Below, in pieces: positions 8,626 to 16,949 of a stretch of DNA of 64,000 bases. A program made the position numbers and the translations under genes. Location of the stretch: assembly GCF_042685745.1 (NCBI RefSeq), contig NZ_JBHUNT010000001.1, forward strand, positions 3,844,001-3,908,000. Reading direction: 5' to 3'. The notes beneath the pieces were generated by a model. The model saw only the letters and a list, made by a program, of their open reading frames with translations, did not search any database and was not told the origin of the DNA. The DNA comes from Prauserella_A oleivorans. GTDB taxonomy: Bacteria; Actinomycetota; Actinomycetes; Mycobacteriales; Pseudonocardiaceae. Positions within the stretch are counted from its first letter, which is position 1. The number at the start of each line of letters is the position of its first letter.

Positions 8626-9726
8626 GTGCGCGACACTACCAGCGTGGCTGACGAATCGGTGCTCGCGCCGGAGGTGCAGGACAACGTCGCGGACACGGTC
8701 GACGCCGTATGTGCGCTGGACGGGTGCGAGAACCCGCTGCCGCCACCCGCCGTGGACGAGCACGGGCGCCGCAAGGGTGGGCGGCCGTCGTCGTACTGCT
8801 GCAAGGCACACGCCGACGCGGCGTCACGCCAGCGACGGGCCGCACGCACGGCCGCGGTCGTGGACCCGCTGGTGGAGCTGCGACGCGCGGCGGAGGCGTT
8901 CGCGGCGACCTCGGAACCGGTGCTGAGCGCGCTCCGCGAGATGGAAAACCGCCTGGGCACGGCCGAGGAACAGGCGCTGGCGCAAGTCCGGCAGGCGGAG
9001 GAGCAGGCGCTCGCCGCGCGTGGCGAGGCCGAGGACGCGCTCCGCCGAGCGGAGCAAGCCGACCAGGCGCGCGCGCGGGCACTGGCTCAGGCTCGGGACG
9101 ACCATGCCGCGCGCGGCGAGGCCGAGAAGCACGCGCAGCGCGTGGCGGCCGAGGCCGAGGCCGTCCGTAAGGAAGCCTGGGCGAAGATCGCCGAGCACGA
9201 ACGCGCGCGGGGAGCGGCGGAGTCGGCGGCCAAGGCCAACGCCGAGGCGCGCGACGAACTCGCCGCGCAACTGCGGGCGGCGCGCGAGCGACTGGACGCG
9301 CTGCAGGGCGAGCGCGTGGCCCTGGCCCGGCGGCTGGAGGACGTGCAGCAGGAATTGAGTGAGCTCGGCACGGCGCACGCGCTGGCCACCGAACGCCTCG
9401 AGGCCGCGTCGGCGCGTGCCGAGGCCACGCAGGCGTCCCTGGCACACGCCCGCCGGGACCTGGAGGACGCCCGGAACGACGCCGCCACGCAGCGGGCCGA
9501 GCTGGGCAGGACGCGCGAGGAACTGGCGGACGAACGCGCGGCGCGCGCCGCTGCCGAGGCCCGCGCCGTGGCGGCCGAAGCGGCCCTCGTCGACCGGGAG
9601 GAACGGTTGGCCGAGCTACGGACGCAGCGGGACGAGGCACATGCCCGCGTGGACCGGCTCCTGGCGGCCCGGACGGAGCCCATGCCCGAGAAGGAGCCGG
9701 CGGCGGACGACGCACAACCCGGGTGA
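8626..9726 (+). CDS. Zinc-finger-like protein with long coiled coil
   Basis: 366 residues. Near residues 29-62 there is a cysteine/histidine cluster (CALDGCENPLPP ... SSYCCKAHAD) followed by a basic stretch RQRRAARTAA, like a small treble-clef zinc finger that could bind nucleic acid. From about residue 80 to the end the protein is one alanine/glutamate/arginine-rich coiled coil, similar in architecture to KfrA-type proteins. The GTG at 8626 is preferred because GGACGGAG lies 6 bases upstream. Function unknown; the only relative seen here is the zinc-ribbon protein at 21017-21397. DNA organisation or a cytoskeletal role is speculation. Confidence 0.8.
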   Translation: MRDTTSVADESVLAPEVQDNVADTVDAVCALDGCENPLPPPAVDEHGRRKGGRPSSYCCKAHADAASRQRRAARTAAVVDPLVELRRAAEAFAATSEPVLSALREMENRLGTAEEQALAQVRQAEEQALAARGEAEDALRRAEQADQARARALAQARDDHAARGEAEKHAQRVAAEAEAVRKEAWAKIAEHERARGAAESAAKANAEARDELAAQLRAARERLDALQGERVALARRLEDVQQELSELGTAHALATERLEAASARAEATQASLAHARRDLEDARNDAATQRAELGRTREELADERAARAAAEARAVAAEAALVDREERLAELRTQRDEAHARVDRLLAARTEPMPEKEPAADDAQPG

Positions 9727-9895
9727 TGCCAGCCGATCACCTGGTTACGTGCCGAGCCGGCCGGACGTCGCTCCGCTGTGGACGGTGGGCGCGGAGCTCG
9801 ACCGGACGGGTGTGTTGCGGACTGGTCTTGTCCGGGCTGCCGGTCGATGCCTGAACGGCTCGACGAGACGACTGACCGTGTCCCCGGCGACCTGC

Positions 9896-10348
9896 CTACT
9901 CCGGGAGCAGTTCGAAGTCGTCGAAGTCGAAGCCGGGGGAGACCACGCACGACACCAGCACGGCCTCGTCGCGTGCCGGGTGAGCGGCCTGCCAGGTACC
10001 CGCGGGAACGAGCGCCTGGACCTGCTCACCACGCTCGACGTCCGGGCCGAGGGTGATGGGCGGCGCGGGATCCGGGCGGTCGCCGGTGCCGCCGAGTGTC
10101 AACGTCAGTGCGCCGCCTCGGTGCCACAGCCAGAGCTCGTCTGCGCGCACGCGGTGCCAGCGGGACTGTTCACCCGGTGCGAGCAGGTAGTGGATCGCGG
10201 TGGCCGACGGCCGCTCGCCGGGATAGCCGTCGGGCCGGAAGCGCTGCCCGGCCTCCCAGGTGCGCCGGAACCAGCCGCCTTCCGGATGGGGTTGCAGGTC
10301 GAGCGCTTCGGCGAGCTCCGGGCGACGGGATGGCGGCTGGGTGGGCAT
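9896..10348 (-). CDS. Cupin, DUF985 family
   Basis: 150 residues. The order of motifs fits the DUF985 cupin: LQPHPEGGWFRRTW near residue 18, SATAIHYLLAPGEQSRWHRV with the first metal-type histidines, and the late block CVVSPGFDFDDFEL typical of the family C-terminus. The ATG at 10348 lies 8 bases after TACACT, the leaderless arrangement. Members are small soluble double-stranded beta-helix proteins of unproven function, with sugar or small-acid binding suggested. The gene is monocistronic and sits downstream of the efflux pump on the same strand. Confidence 0.88.
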   Translation of the reverse strand: MPTQPPSRRPELAEALDLQPHPEGGWFRRTWEAGQRFRPDGYPGERPSATAIHYLLAPGEQSRWHRVRADELWLWHRGGALTLTLGGTGDRPDPAPPITLGPDVERGEQVQALVPAGTWQAAHPARDEAVLVSCVVSPGFDFDDFELLPE

Positions 10349-10356
10349 GGGGCGGG

Positions 10357-10362
10357 AGTGTA
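10357..10362 (-). promoter_or_regulatory. -10 element (TACACT) of the DUF985 gene
   Basis: TANNNT 8 bases before the ATG at 10348; leaderless pattern. Confidence 0.5.
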
Positions 10363-10433
10363 GTTCGCCCTGCCCGGAAACGCCGGAGCCGCCGAGCGGG
10401 AGCGGCGCTGCTCCCACCCGGCGCCGTCCGGTC

Positions 10434-12827
10434 TTACGGCCGCCGGCTGTCGTGACTGTCCTGACGGTCGACGCCGGTGGCGTAGCCGAGGTCGAAGTCC
10501 TGCTCGTTCCGGTCGTCGCCGGTGATGTGCAGGGTGGCCGTCGCGGGACCGTAGCCGCTGGCGATCACGGTGTATTCGCCGAGGTCCAGGTCACTGAAGC
10601 GGTAGCTGCCGTGGTCGTCGGTGAGCGTCACGCCGACGACGTTGCCGTCGGTGTCGAGCAGCACCACCCGCGCTTCCGGAATGGCCTGGCCGCTCAGTTC
10701 CGAGCGCACCGTGCCGGACACCTGGCCCGCGGCCCGCAGTTCGACGTCGCGGGTGAGCCGCTCGCCGTCGAGCACCGTGAGCGGTGCCGCCTGCGGGCGG
10801 TAGCCCTGAGCGGTGACGGCCAGGGTGTACGTGCCGCCGATGACGTCGGCGAACTGGTACCAGCCGTCGCCACCGGTGAGGCTGGAGCAGAGGACGTCGC
10901 CACGCGGATCGGTGAGCACGACGGTCGCGCCGCCCACGGGCCTGCCCGCCGGGGTGCGGACGCGGCCGCTGACCTGGCCCGCGCCGGTGAGCACCAGGTC
11001 CCGGCGAACGGGCGCCGTGCCGAGCTCGACAGTGTGGGCGGCGGGCTGGAGGTGCTCGGCGGCCGCGATGAGGACGTACCGGCCCGGGGTGGGCGCCGTG
11101 AGGCGGTAGTCGCCGTCGGCTCCGGTCCGGGTGAGGTCGACCTGGCTGCCGACGGGGTCGGTGAGGGTCAACGCGACGCCGGCCACGGGTTCGCCGCCCA
11201 CGGTCACCACGCCGTGCATGGCCGGCCGGGCGTGGCCGTTCGAGGCGGCCGGCGCGGGCACCTGCACCGCCTGCACCGGGCGCGGCGCCTCCGCCGGGGC
11301 GGTGTCGGAATCCGGCGCCGGTTCCGGCGTCTCGATGTCGAGGGTGGTGCGCAGCGGCGTCTCCTTGATGAACAGCACCGCCACCAGGGTCACCACCGCG
11401 ATGACGGCGGAGTAGAAGAAGATCGTGCCGGTGGCGTCGCCGTAGGCCGCGCGGACAATCTCCTGGATGGGCCCAGGCAGCGCATCCACGTTCATTGTCC
11501 CGCCGCCCCCGTTGAGGGCGCCGGTGGTGGGCAGGCCACGTTCGGCCGCCGCGCTCGCGATGTGGTCGGCGACCGCGGTGGCGAGCACGGCACCCAGCGC
11601 CGAGACGCCGGCGGAACCGCCCAGAGTTCGGAAGAAGGTGACCGTGGCGGTGCCCGACCCGATGTCGCGCATGCCCAGGGTGTTCTGCGCGGCCAGGACC
11701 AGGTTCTGCATCAGGCAGCCGGTGCCGATGCCCATCAGCGCCAGGTAGGCGCCCATGAGCGCCAGGTTCGTCGTGTGGTCGATGGTGCTCAGCAGGCCGA
11801 GGGCGACCAGCAGCACGATCGCGCCGCCGACCAGGAACGGCTTTGTCCGGCCGATCCGGGAGACGACCTGGCCGGCGATCGTGGACGACAGGAACAGTCC
11901 GATCACCATCGGCAGGGTCATGAGCCCGGCGTGAGTGGGGGAGTAGCCGCGCGCGATCTGGTAGTACTGCGCGAGGAACACCGCGCCACCGAACATCGCC
12001 GTGCCGACCGCGAGCGTGCCCACGACCGTGAGGCTGAACGTGCGGTTGCGGAACAGTCGCAGCGGCACCACCGGCTCGGCCACGCGCGACTCGACCACGA
12101 GGGCAAGTGCGAGCGCGACCACCGCACCGACGACGAACCAGACCGACGTCCACGACAGCCAGGCGAAGTCCTTGCCCGCCAGGGAGATCCAGACGAGCAG
12201 CAGGGCGACGCCACCGACGATCAGGGTCGCGCCGAGCCAGTCGATCTTCACGTCCCGCTTGACGACGGGCAGGTGCAGCGTCTTGCCGAGGACAAAGAAG
12301 GCGATCACCGCGATCGGCACGCAGACCCAGAAGCACCAGCGCCAGCCCAGCGGCGAGTCGACGATGATGCCGCCGAGCAGCGGGCCGGACACTGTGGCCA
12401 CCGCGAACGTCGCGCCGATGTAACCGGAGTACTTGCCGCGGTCGCGGGGCGCGATCATCGCGCCGATCACGGCCTGGATCAGAGCCTGCAAGCCGCCCAT
12501 GCCGATGCCCTGGAGGGCGCGGTAGCCGATGAGCTCAGGCATCGACTGGGCGATGCCGCCCAACGCCGAGCCGACCGTGAAGATCACGATCGCGAGCTGG
12601 TACAGCACCTTCTTGCTGAACAGGTCGGACAGCTTGCCCCAGATCGGCGTCGTGGCCGTCGACGTCAGCAGCATCGCCGTGACGACCCAGGTGTACTCGC
12701 TCTGGGTGCCGTTGAGATCGGCGAGGATGGTCGGGAGCGCGTTGGACACGATCGTGGAGGACAGGATCGCGACCAGCAGCGCCAGGAGCAGACCGGTGAA
12801 GGCCTGCATGATCTGCCGATGGGACAT
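10434..12827 (-). CDS. DHA2-type MFS drug exporter fused to three carboxypeptidase-regulatory-like domains
   Basis: 797 residues. The first 520 or so form a 14-helix EmrB/QacA-type transporter (early ALLVAILSSTIVSNALPTI, GYRALQGIGMGGL motif). Unusually, after a Pro/Ala linker (about 525-560) come three beta-sandwich CarboxypepD_reg-type repeats (GVVTVGGEPVAGV, GRVRTPAGRPVGGATV, GTVRSELSGQAIPEARV), each about 80 residues. With 14 helices the tail should be cytoplasmic. The likely start is ATG 12827, but an AAGGAG sits 40 bases upstream in front of the in-frame codons ACTACG, so translation may begin earlier at a non-standard codon. A TetR gene lies upstream on the same strand. Confidence 0.9.
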   Translation of the reverse strand: MSHRQIMQAFTGLLLALLVAILSSTIVSNALPTILADLNGTQSEYTWVVTAMLLTSTATTPIWGKLSDLFSKKVLYQLAIVIFTVGSALGGIAQSMPELIGYRALQGIGMGGLQALIQAVIGAMIAPRDRGKYSGYIGATFAVATVSGPLLGGIIVDSPLGWRWCFWVCVPIAVIAFFVLGKTLHLPVVKRDVKIDWLGATLIVGGVALLLVWISLAGKDFAWLSWTSVWFVVGAVVALALALVVESRVAEPVVPLRLFRNRTFSLTVVGTLAVGTAMFGGAVFLAQYYQIARGYSPTHAGLMTLPMVIGLFLSSTIAGQVVSRIGRTKPFLVGGAIVLLVALGLLSTIDHTTNLALMGAYLALMGIGTGCLMQNLVLAAQNTLGMRDIGSGTATVTFFRTLGGSAGVSALGAVLATAVADHIASAAAERGLPTTGALNGGGGTMNVDALPGPIQEIVRAAYGDATGTIFFYSAVIAVVTLVAVLFIKETPLRTTLDIETPEPAPDSDTAPAEAPRPVQAVQVPAPAASNGHARPAMHGVVTVGGEPVAGVALTLTDPVGSQVDLTRTGADGDYRLTAPTPGRYVLIAAAEHLQPAAHTVELGTAPVRRDLVLTGAGQVSGRVRTPAGRPVGGATVVLTDPRGDVLCSSLTGGDGWYQFADVIGGTYTLAVTAQGYRPQAAPLTVLDGERLTRDVELRAAGQVSGTVRSELSGQAIPEARVVLLDTDGNVVGVTLTDDHGSYRFSDLDLGEYTVIASGYGPATATLHITGDDRNEQDFDLGYATGVDRQDSHDSRRP

Positions 12828-13044
12828 GCTGCCGTCGGGGGCGGTCGACTGCGCGTGCGCGGACGTAGTGGACTCCTTCGGGAAAGGGTGGACTGGCGGT
12901 CACCTCAACATAACAAATAACTTGATTGCTGCAACTACATATTCCCGGTGGGCAGCTTCCAGCACCCGAACGGCGGTACCAATCGAAGACATCGGGCCGA
13001 GCGGCAACACTGAGTAAACACACCGGATTCCGACCTGATCGAGC
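12828..13044. other. Promoter region of the efflux pump gene, with AT-rich island
   Basis: 217 bp between the TetR stop and the efflux start. Bases 12909-12944 are markedly AT-rich for this genome and hold CTTG...CAA-type dyad sequence around 12921-12937, which could be a promoter with a MarR/TetR-like operator. No match to the TetR operators at 13673 and 13726 is present. Confidence 0.4.
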
Positions 13045-13653
13045 TCATCCGGCCGCGGGACTGAACGCCCGCACCGTCGCCTCCACGACCGCGTCGGCGA
13101 ACTCGGCGGTCAGCGGTCCGGTGCGGAGTAGCCAGCGGCGGAAGACGGGGGCGTAGAGCAGGTCGAGGACGAGGTCGAGATCGGCGTCGGCACGCAGTTG
13201 GCCGGCGCGCTGGGCACTGCGCAGGCGCTCCTTCTTGGCCTCGTCCACCGGCGCGGCGACTCGTTTCTCGTAGAGCGCCGCGAGTTCGGCATCGTGGACG
13301 AGTTCGGTCGTCAGCGCACGGATCGGAGCGTCGAACGCGGGGTCGCTGAACTCGGCCACGGTGGCGCGCACGACCTGCTTGAGATCCGCTTCGAGGTCGC
13401 CGGTGTCCGGCAGGGCGACGGGCTCTCCAGGCGACTGTTCGCTCAGGGCGAGGATCGCGTCGAACACCACGGCGCCCTTCGACGGCCACCAGCGATAGAT
13501 CGTCTGCTTGCCCACACCGGCGCGCGAGGCGATCGCCTCGATGCTGAGCTTCGCGTAGCCGACCTCCGCGATGAGTGCTCGGGTGGCGCCGAGGATCGCC
13601 TGGCGGGATCGCTCGCTGCGCCGGGAGGAGCCGGGACGGTGTTCGGTGACCAT
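13045..13653 (-). CDS. TetR-family transcriptional repressor
   Basis: 202 residues. The N-terminal HTH is clear (ILGATRALIAEVGYAKLSIEAIA, then SRAGVGKQTIYRWWPSKGAVV, residues about 20-65); the rest is a helical ligand-binding domain of the TetR_C_16-like type. The ATG at 13653 has TAGCAT 6 bases upstream, a leaderless promoter. Two 17-bp dyads (13673-13689, 13726-13742) lie in the divergent intergenic region shared with the SDR gene, and the first overlaps the -35 region of this gene, so autorepression and control of the SDR are inferred. It may also act on the efflux gene downstream of it, although no copy of the dyad is found there. Confidence 0.92.
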   Translation of the reverse strand: MVTEHRPGSSRRSERSRQAILGATRALIAEVGYAKLSIEAIASRAGVGKQTIYRWWPSKGAVVFDAILALSEQSPGEPVALPDTGDLEADLKQVVRATVAEFSDPAFDAPIRALTTELVHDAELAALYEKRVAAPVDEAKKERLRSAQRAGQLRADADLDLVLDLLYAPVFRRWLLRTGPLTAEFADAVVEATVRAFSPAAG

Positions 13654-13659
13654 GCCCCG

Positions 13660-13665
13660 ATGCTA
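13660..13665 (-). promoter_or_regulatory. -10 element (TAGCAT) of the tetR gene
   Basis: TANNNT 6 bases before the ATG at 13653; the operator at 13673-13689 begins 7 bases further upstream. Confidence 0.5.
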
Positions 13666-13672
13666 ACCGAAA

Positions 13673-13689
13673 CGAGACGGTTCGTCTTG
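13673..13689. promoter_or_regulatory. Putative TetR operator 1
   Basis: CGAGACGGTTCGTCTTG is a 7-3-7 dyad with one mismatched pair and matches operator 2 at 13 of 17 positions, with the arms nearly identical. Its right end overlaps TTGACA (13687-13692), a perfect -35 hexamer reading toward the SDR gene, so binding should occlude RNA polymerase. Confidence 0.7.
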
Positions 13690-13725
13690 ACAAGCACCGG
13701 CCAGCGTGCTTCGCTTGGTCACACA

Positions 13726-13742
13726 CGAGACGAAACGTCTCG
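13726..13742. promoter_or_regulatory. Putative TetR operator 2
   Basis: CGAGACGAAACGTCTCG is a perfect 7-3-7 palindrome, 53 bp (five helical turns) centre-to-centre from operator 1 and 24 bp before the SDR start codon. Confidence 0.75.
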
Positions 13743-13766
13743 GTTCACGTCAGGAAGGGAGCGGCC

Positions 13767-14586
13767 ATGACCCGCGTCCTGGTTCATCACCGGAGCGTCA
13801 CGAGGACTCGGACGGGCGTTCGCCGAGGAGGCCCTCGCCACGGGGGACCGGGTCGTCGGCGCCGCCCGCGACGTCACCCCGCTCGACGACCTGTGCGCCG
13901 AGCACGCGGGACGGCTCGTCACCCTGCCGCTCGACGTGTTGGATCGCGCGGCCGTGTTCGACACCGTCGACAAGGCCGCCGCCGCGTTCGGTCGGCTCGA
14001 CGTGGTGGTCAACAACGCCGGCCAGCTGCTGATGGGCATGCTCGAGGAGATCACCGAGGCCCAGGCCAGGGCCCACTTCGACACCAACGTCTTCGGTGCA
14101 CTGTGGGTGGCGCAGGCCGTGGTGCCACACCTCCGGGCACAGGGAAGCGGGCACATCCTGCAGGTGTCGTCCATGGGCTCGCTCGGCGGGTTCGCGTCCG
14201 TCGGTCTCTACTCGGCGGGCAAGGCCGCGCTGGACTCACTGAGCGAGGCGCTCGCCATGGAGGTCGAGCCGTTCGGGATCGACGTCACCATCCTGCAGCC
14301 GGGCGGCTACGCCACGGACCTGTTCACCCGAGGCACCACGGCCACGACCCCCGACGACGCCTACGCCGACCTGCGCGCCCGGCTGGCCGAGACGTGGGCC
14401 GAGGCGGAGGATCCCGATCCCCGGTTGGCCGCCCCCGTCGTCCGGGAGATCGCCGGAATGGACCAGCCGCCGAAACGGCTTCTGCTCGGCAGCACCTCCT
14501 ACGACCTCGTCCAGGAGATGGTCGGCGCCCGCCTCGACGAACACCGGCGCTGGGAACACCTGAGCCGCCGCGCCGGGCCCGCGTGA
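13767..14586 (+). pseudogene. Short-chain dehydrogenase/reductase gene with a one-base frameshift near its start
   Basis: From codon 5 onward this is a full classical SDR: WFITGASRGLG cofactor loop, NNAG (about residue 80), catalytic Ser (QVSSMGS) and YSAGKAA, ending at 14586. The only plausible start, ATG 13767 after AGGAAGGGAG, is one base out of frame: ATGACCCGCGTCCTGG reads MTRVL, whereas removal of one G after CGC gives MTRSW followed by FITGASRGLG. The WFITGAS frame has a TGA overlapping that ATG and no start codon of its own before 13936, which would remove the Rossmann loop. The product would be an NAD(P)H oxidoreductase controlled by the divergent TetR. Real lesion or consensus error is undecided. 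Confidence 0.8.
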
Positions 14587-14590
14587 CGGC

Positions 14591-15997
14591 TCAGCCCGGC
14601 AACAGGTCCGTGACCAGCCGGGACAGCTGGCGGATGTTGCGGCACTCGAACATCGGCACCTCGCGGGCGTACTGCTGGGCAGCGGAGTCGCCGGTGCCCC
14701 AGGACGACTCCGGCTCCGGGTTGAGCCAGTACACGTGCCGCGCGCGGTCGGCGATTTCCCGCAGGGCGGTGAGGTTGGGGTCGCCGCCGTTGGTGCGGCC
14801 GTCACCGAGGATCAGCACGCTGGTCCTCGGGCTCAGCACGTCGCCCCAACCCTCGACGAACGTGCTCAGCGACGAGCCGTAGTCGCTGCTCATGCCCCAC
14901 CTGGTCAGGCGGGCCTCGGCGAGGATGCGCGTTGCGAGGTGCTCGGGCTCGTCGCGACCGGCCCGCACCAGGTCGGTGATCTCGTCGGTCAGGCCGACGA
15001 AGGCGAAGCTGCGGATCTTGGAGAACTGGTCGCTGAGCGCTTGCGTCAACAGCAGCGTGAACTGCGCGAAGCCCGCCACCGAGCCCGACATGTCGCACAG
15101 CACGACCAGCTCCGGCCTGCCCGGACGGCGGTTGCGCAGCACCGGCCGCATCGGAACGCCACCCGTGCCGAGAGAGCGGCGCACGGTCCGGCGCAGGTCG
15201 ATCTGCCCGCGGCCGGCCCGGCGCCGGCGCGCGGCGAGCCGGGTCGCGAGCCGGCGGGACAGCGGCTGTATCGCACGGCGCATCGCCGCGAACTGCTCCG
15301 CCGACGCGTTCGTGAACGTCACCAGTTCCGTCTCCGGATCCACCGCGTGCCGGGCGATGCGCTCCCGCCCACGTAGCTCTGCGGTGCGGCGACGCGCCTC
15401 GGCCCGTACCTGCTCCCGGAACGCCGCGATCCGGGCCAGCGCCTCACGGCCGGCGAGCGCCTCACCCAGGGGGCCGTCGCCTGCCTGCCGCATCGCGGCC
15501 AGCACCCGGTCGAGCAACGCATCCGGCCGGATCTCACCGAGCGTCTGGTAGGCCGACCACCCGCTGAGCCGGGCCGACCCGCCGCCCTGCGCCCCGTCGG
15601 CGCCCTCACCGCCGGTACCCACCGAGCCGTATCCGCCGAACGCCTCGACCCCGGTGGCGGCGAGCGCGCGCAGCCGCGCCTCGTCACCGGCCGCGAGAGC
15701 CTCGACGAGGGCGTTGCGCAGCTCGAACACCGTCGACGGCGGCGCTTCCGCCCATTCGGCGGCACCCACGGCGACAGGGAAATAGAGGTCGAACACGGCG
15801 TCGAACACCGGCCGTTGACCGGCGCCTCGCAACAACGTGGCCGCGAGCGCCTCACGCAGCCGGCCGCGGTCGTCGAGGCCGAGCACGTCGACGGCTGCCG
15901 CGGCGTCCACCGTCTCGCCGGGACCGACCTCGATCCCGCGTTCCCGCAACGCCCCGACGAACTCCACGAGCCGCGCGGGCAGCACGGCCGAACTCAT
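14591..15997 (-). CDS. VWA-domain protein, CoxE-like
   Basis: 468 residues. The C-terminal half has a von Willebrand A domain with the MIDAS motif DMSGS (VVLCDMSGSVAGFAQF) and later ILGDGRTNGGDP; the N-terminal half is helical and arginine-rich, as in CoxE/YeiN-type proteins. Its ATG overlaps the stop of the MoxR-type ATPase gene in an ATGA, so the two are translationally coupled. MoxR AAA+ ATPases with VWA partners act as chaperone pairs for metal-cofactor insertion or complex assembly; the client here is unknown, since no CO-dehydrogenase-type gene is nearby. Confidence 0.9.
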   Translation of the reverse strand: MSSAVLPARLVEFVGALRERGIEVGPGETVDAAAAVDVLGLDDRGRLREALAATLLRGAGQRPVFDAVFDLYFPVAVGAAEWAEAPPSTVFELRNALVEALAAGDEARLRALAATGVEAFGGYGSVGTGGEGADGAQGGGSARLSGWSAYQTLGEIRPDALLDRVLAAMRQAGDGPLGEALAGREALARIAAFREQVRAEARRRTAELRGRERIARHAVDPETELVTFTNASAEQFAAMRRAIQPLSRRLATRLAARRRRAGRGQIDLRRTVRRSLGTGGVPMRPVLRNRRPGRPELVVLCDMSGSVAGFAQFTLLLTQALSDQFSKIRSFAFVGLTDEITDLVRAGRDEPEHLATRILAEARLTRWGMSSDYGSSLSTFVEGWGDVLSPRTSVLILGDGRTNGGDPNLTALREIADRARHVYWLNPEPESSWGTGDSAAQQYAREVPMFECRNIRQLSRLVTDLLPG

Positions 15998-16881
15998 GAC
16001 ACCGCGGAGTCGAGGACCCGCTCGAGGCGCAGCTCGGCGGACGCCTTGCGCTGGTCGGACCGGTACTTCAGGATCACGCCGAGCGTGGTCTGGACGATCT
16101 CCTCGTCCAGCGCCTCCGCGCCCAGCGCCAGCAGCGTCCGCGCCCAGTCCACCGACTCGGCGATCGACGGCGCCTTGCGCAGGTCCATCTCCCGCAGCGC
16201 GCCGACGACCCGCACCAGCGCGTCGGCCAGCCGGCCGTCCAGACCGGGCACGCGCAGTGTCACGATGTCCCGCTCCAGCTCCGCCGGCGGGAAGTCCAGA
16301 TGCAGGAACAGGCATCGCCGTTTGAGGGCTTCGGACAGCTCTCGCGTCGCATTGGACGTCAGCACCACGAACGGCCTGCGCGACGCGGTGATCGTGCCCA
16401 GCTCCGGCACCGTCACCTGGAAATCGCCGAGCACCTCGAGCAGCAGCCCCTCCACCTCGACGTCGGCCTTGTCGGTCTCGTCGACGAGCAGCACGGTCGG
16501 CTCGGGATTGCGGATCGCCGTCAGCAACGGCCGGGGGAGCAGGAACTCCTCGCTGAACACGTGGTCACGGGTGTCGGTCCAAGCCTCGTCGCGGGCCGCC
16601 GTGATCCGCAGCAGTTGCTTGGCGTGGTTCCACTCGTAGAGCGCCCGGGACTCGTCGATGCCTTCGTAACACTGCAGCCGCACCAGCTCACTGCCGGTCG
16701 CGGTGGCCAGGGCACGCGCCAGCTCGGTCTTGCCGACACCCGCGGGGCCCTCGACGAGCAGCGGCTTGCCGAGCCGATCGGCGAGGAACACGGTGGTGGC
16801 GACGGCGGTCGAGGCAAGGTACCCGGCGCCGGCCAGGCGCTCGACGACCTCGTCCACCGAACCGAACAGCGGTTCTTGCAC
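15994..16881 (-). CDS. MoxR-family AAA+ ATPase
   Basis: 295 residues. Walker A is EGPAGVGKTELARAL, Walker B LLVDETDKAD, sensor 1 VLTSNATREL with the arginine finger in LKRRCLFL, and the C-terminal lid follows, matching the CoxD/MoxR group. The GTG at 16881 is chosen because AGGGAGG (about 16885-16892) stands 4-5 bases upstream; an in-frame GTG at 16917 has no such site. It is followed with a 4-base overlap by its VWA partner. ATP-driven remodelling of an unidentified client is inferred from the family. Confidence 0.92.
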   Translation of the reverse strand: MQEPLFGSVDEVVERLAGAGYLASTAVATTVFLADRLGKPLLVEGPAGVGKTELARALATATGSELVRLQCYEGIDESRALYEWNHAKQLLRITAARDEAWTDTRDHVFSEEFLLPRPLLTAIRNPEPTVLLVDETDKADVEVEGLLLEVLGDFQVTVPELGTITASRRPFVVLTSNATRELSEALKRRCLFLHLDFPPAELERDIVTLRVPGLDGRLADALVRVVGALREMDLRKAPSIAESVDWARTLLALGAEALDEEIVQTTLGVILKYRSDQRKASAELRLERVLDSAVS

Positions 16882-16949
16882 GGGCCCTCCCTGGGATGAA
16901 CGTCCGCTTATTGTCACCGCGCCGACATCCCGGCACGTCCCGTGGTGGC

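Noticed and set aside
10260..12920. A long open frame on the plus strand opposite the exporter gene
   Set aside because: It is a shadow produced by GC-rich third positions. It has no family resemblance and is low-complexity, while the minus strand encodes a clear transporter.
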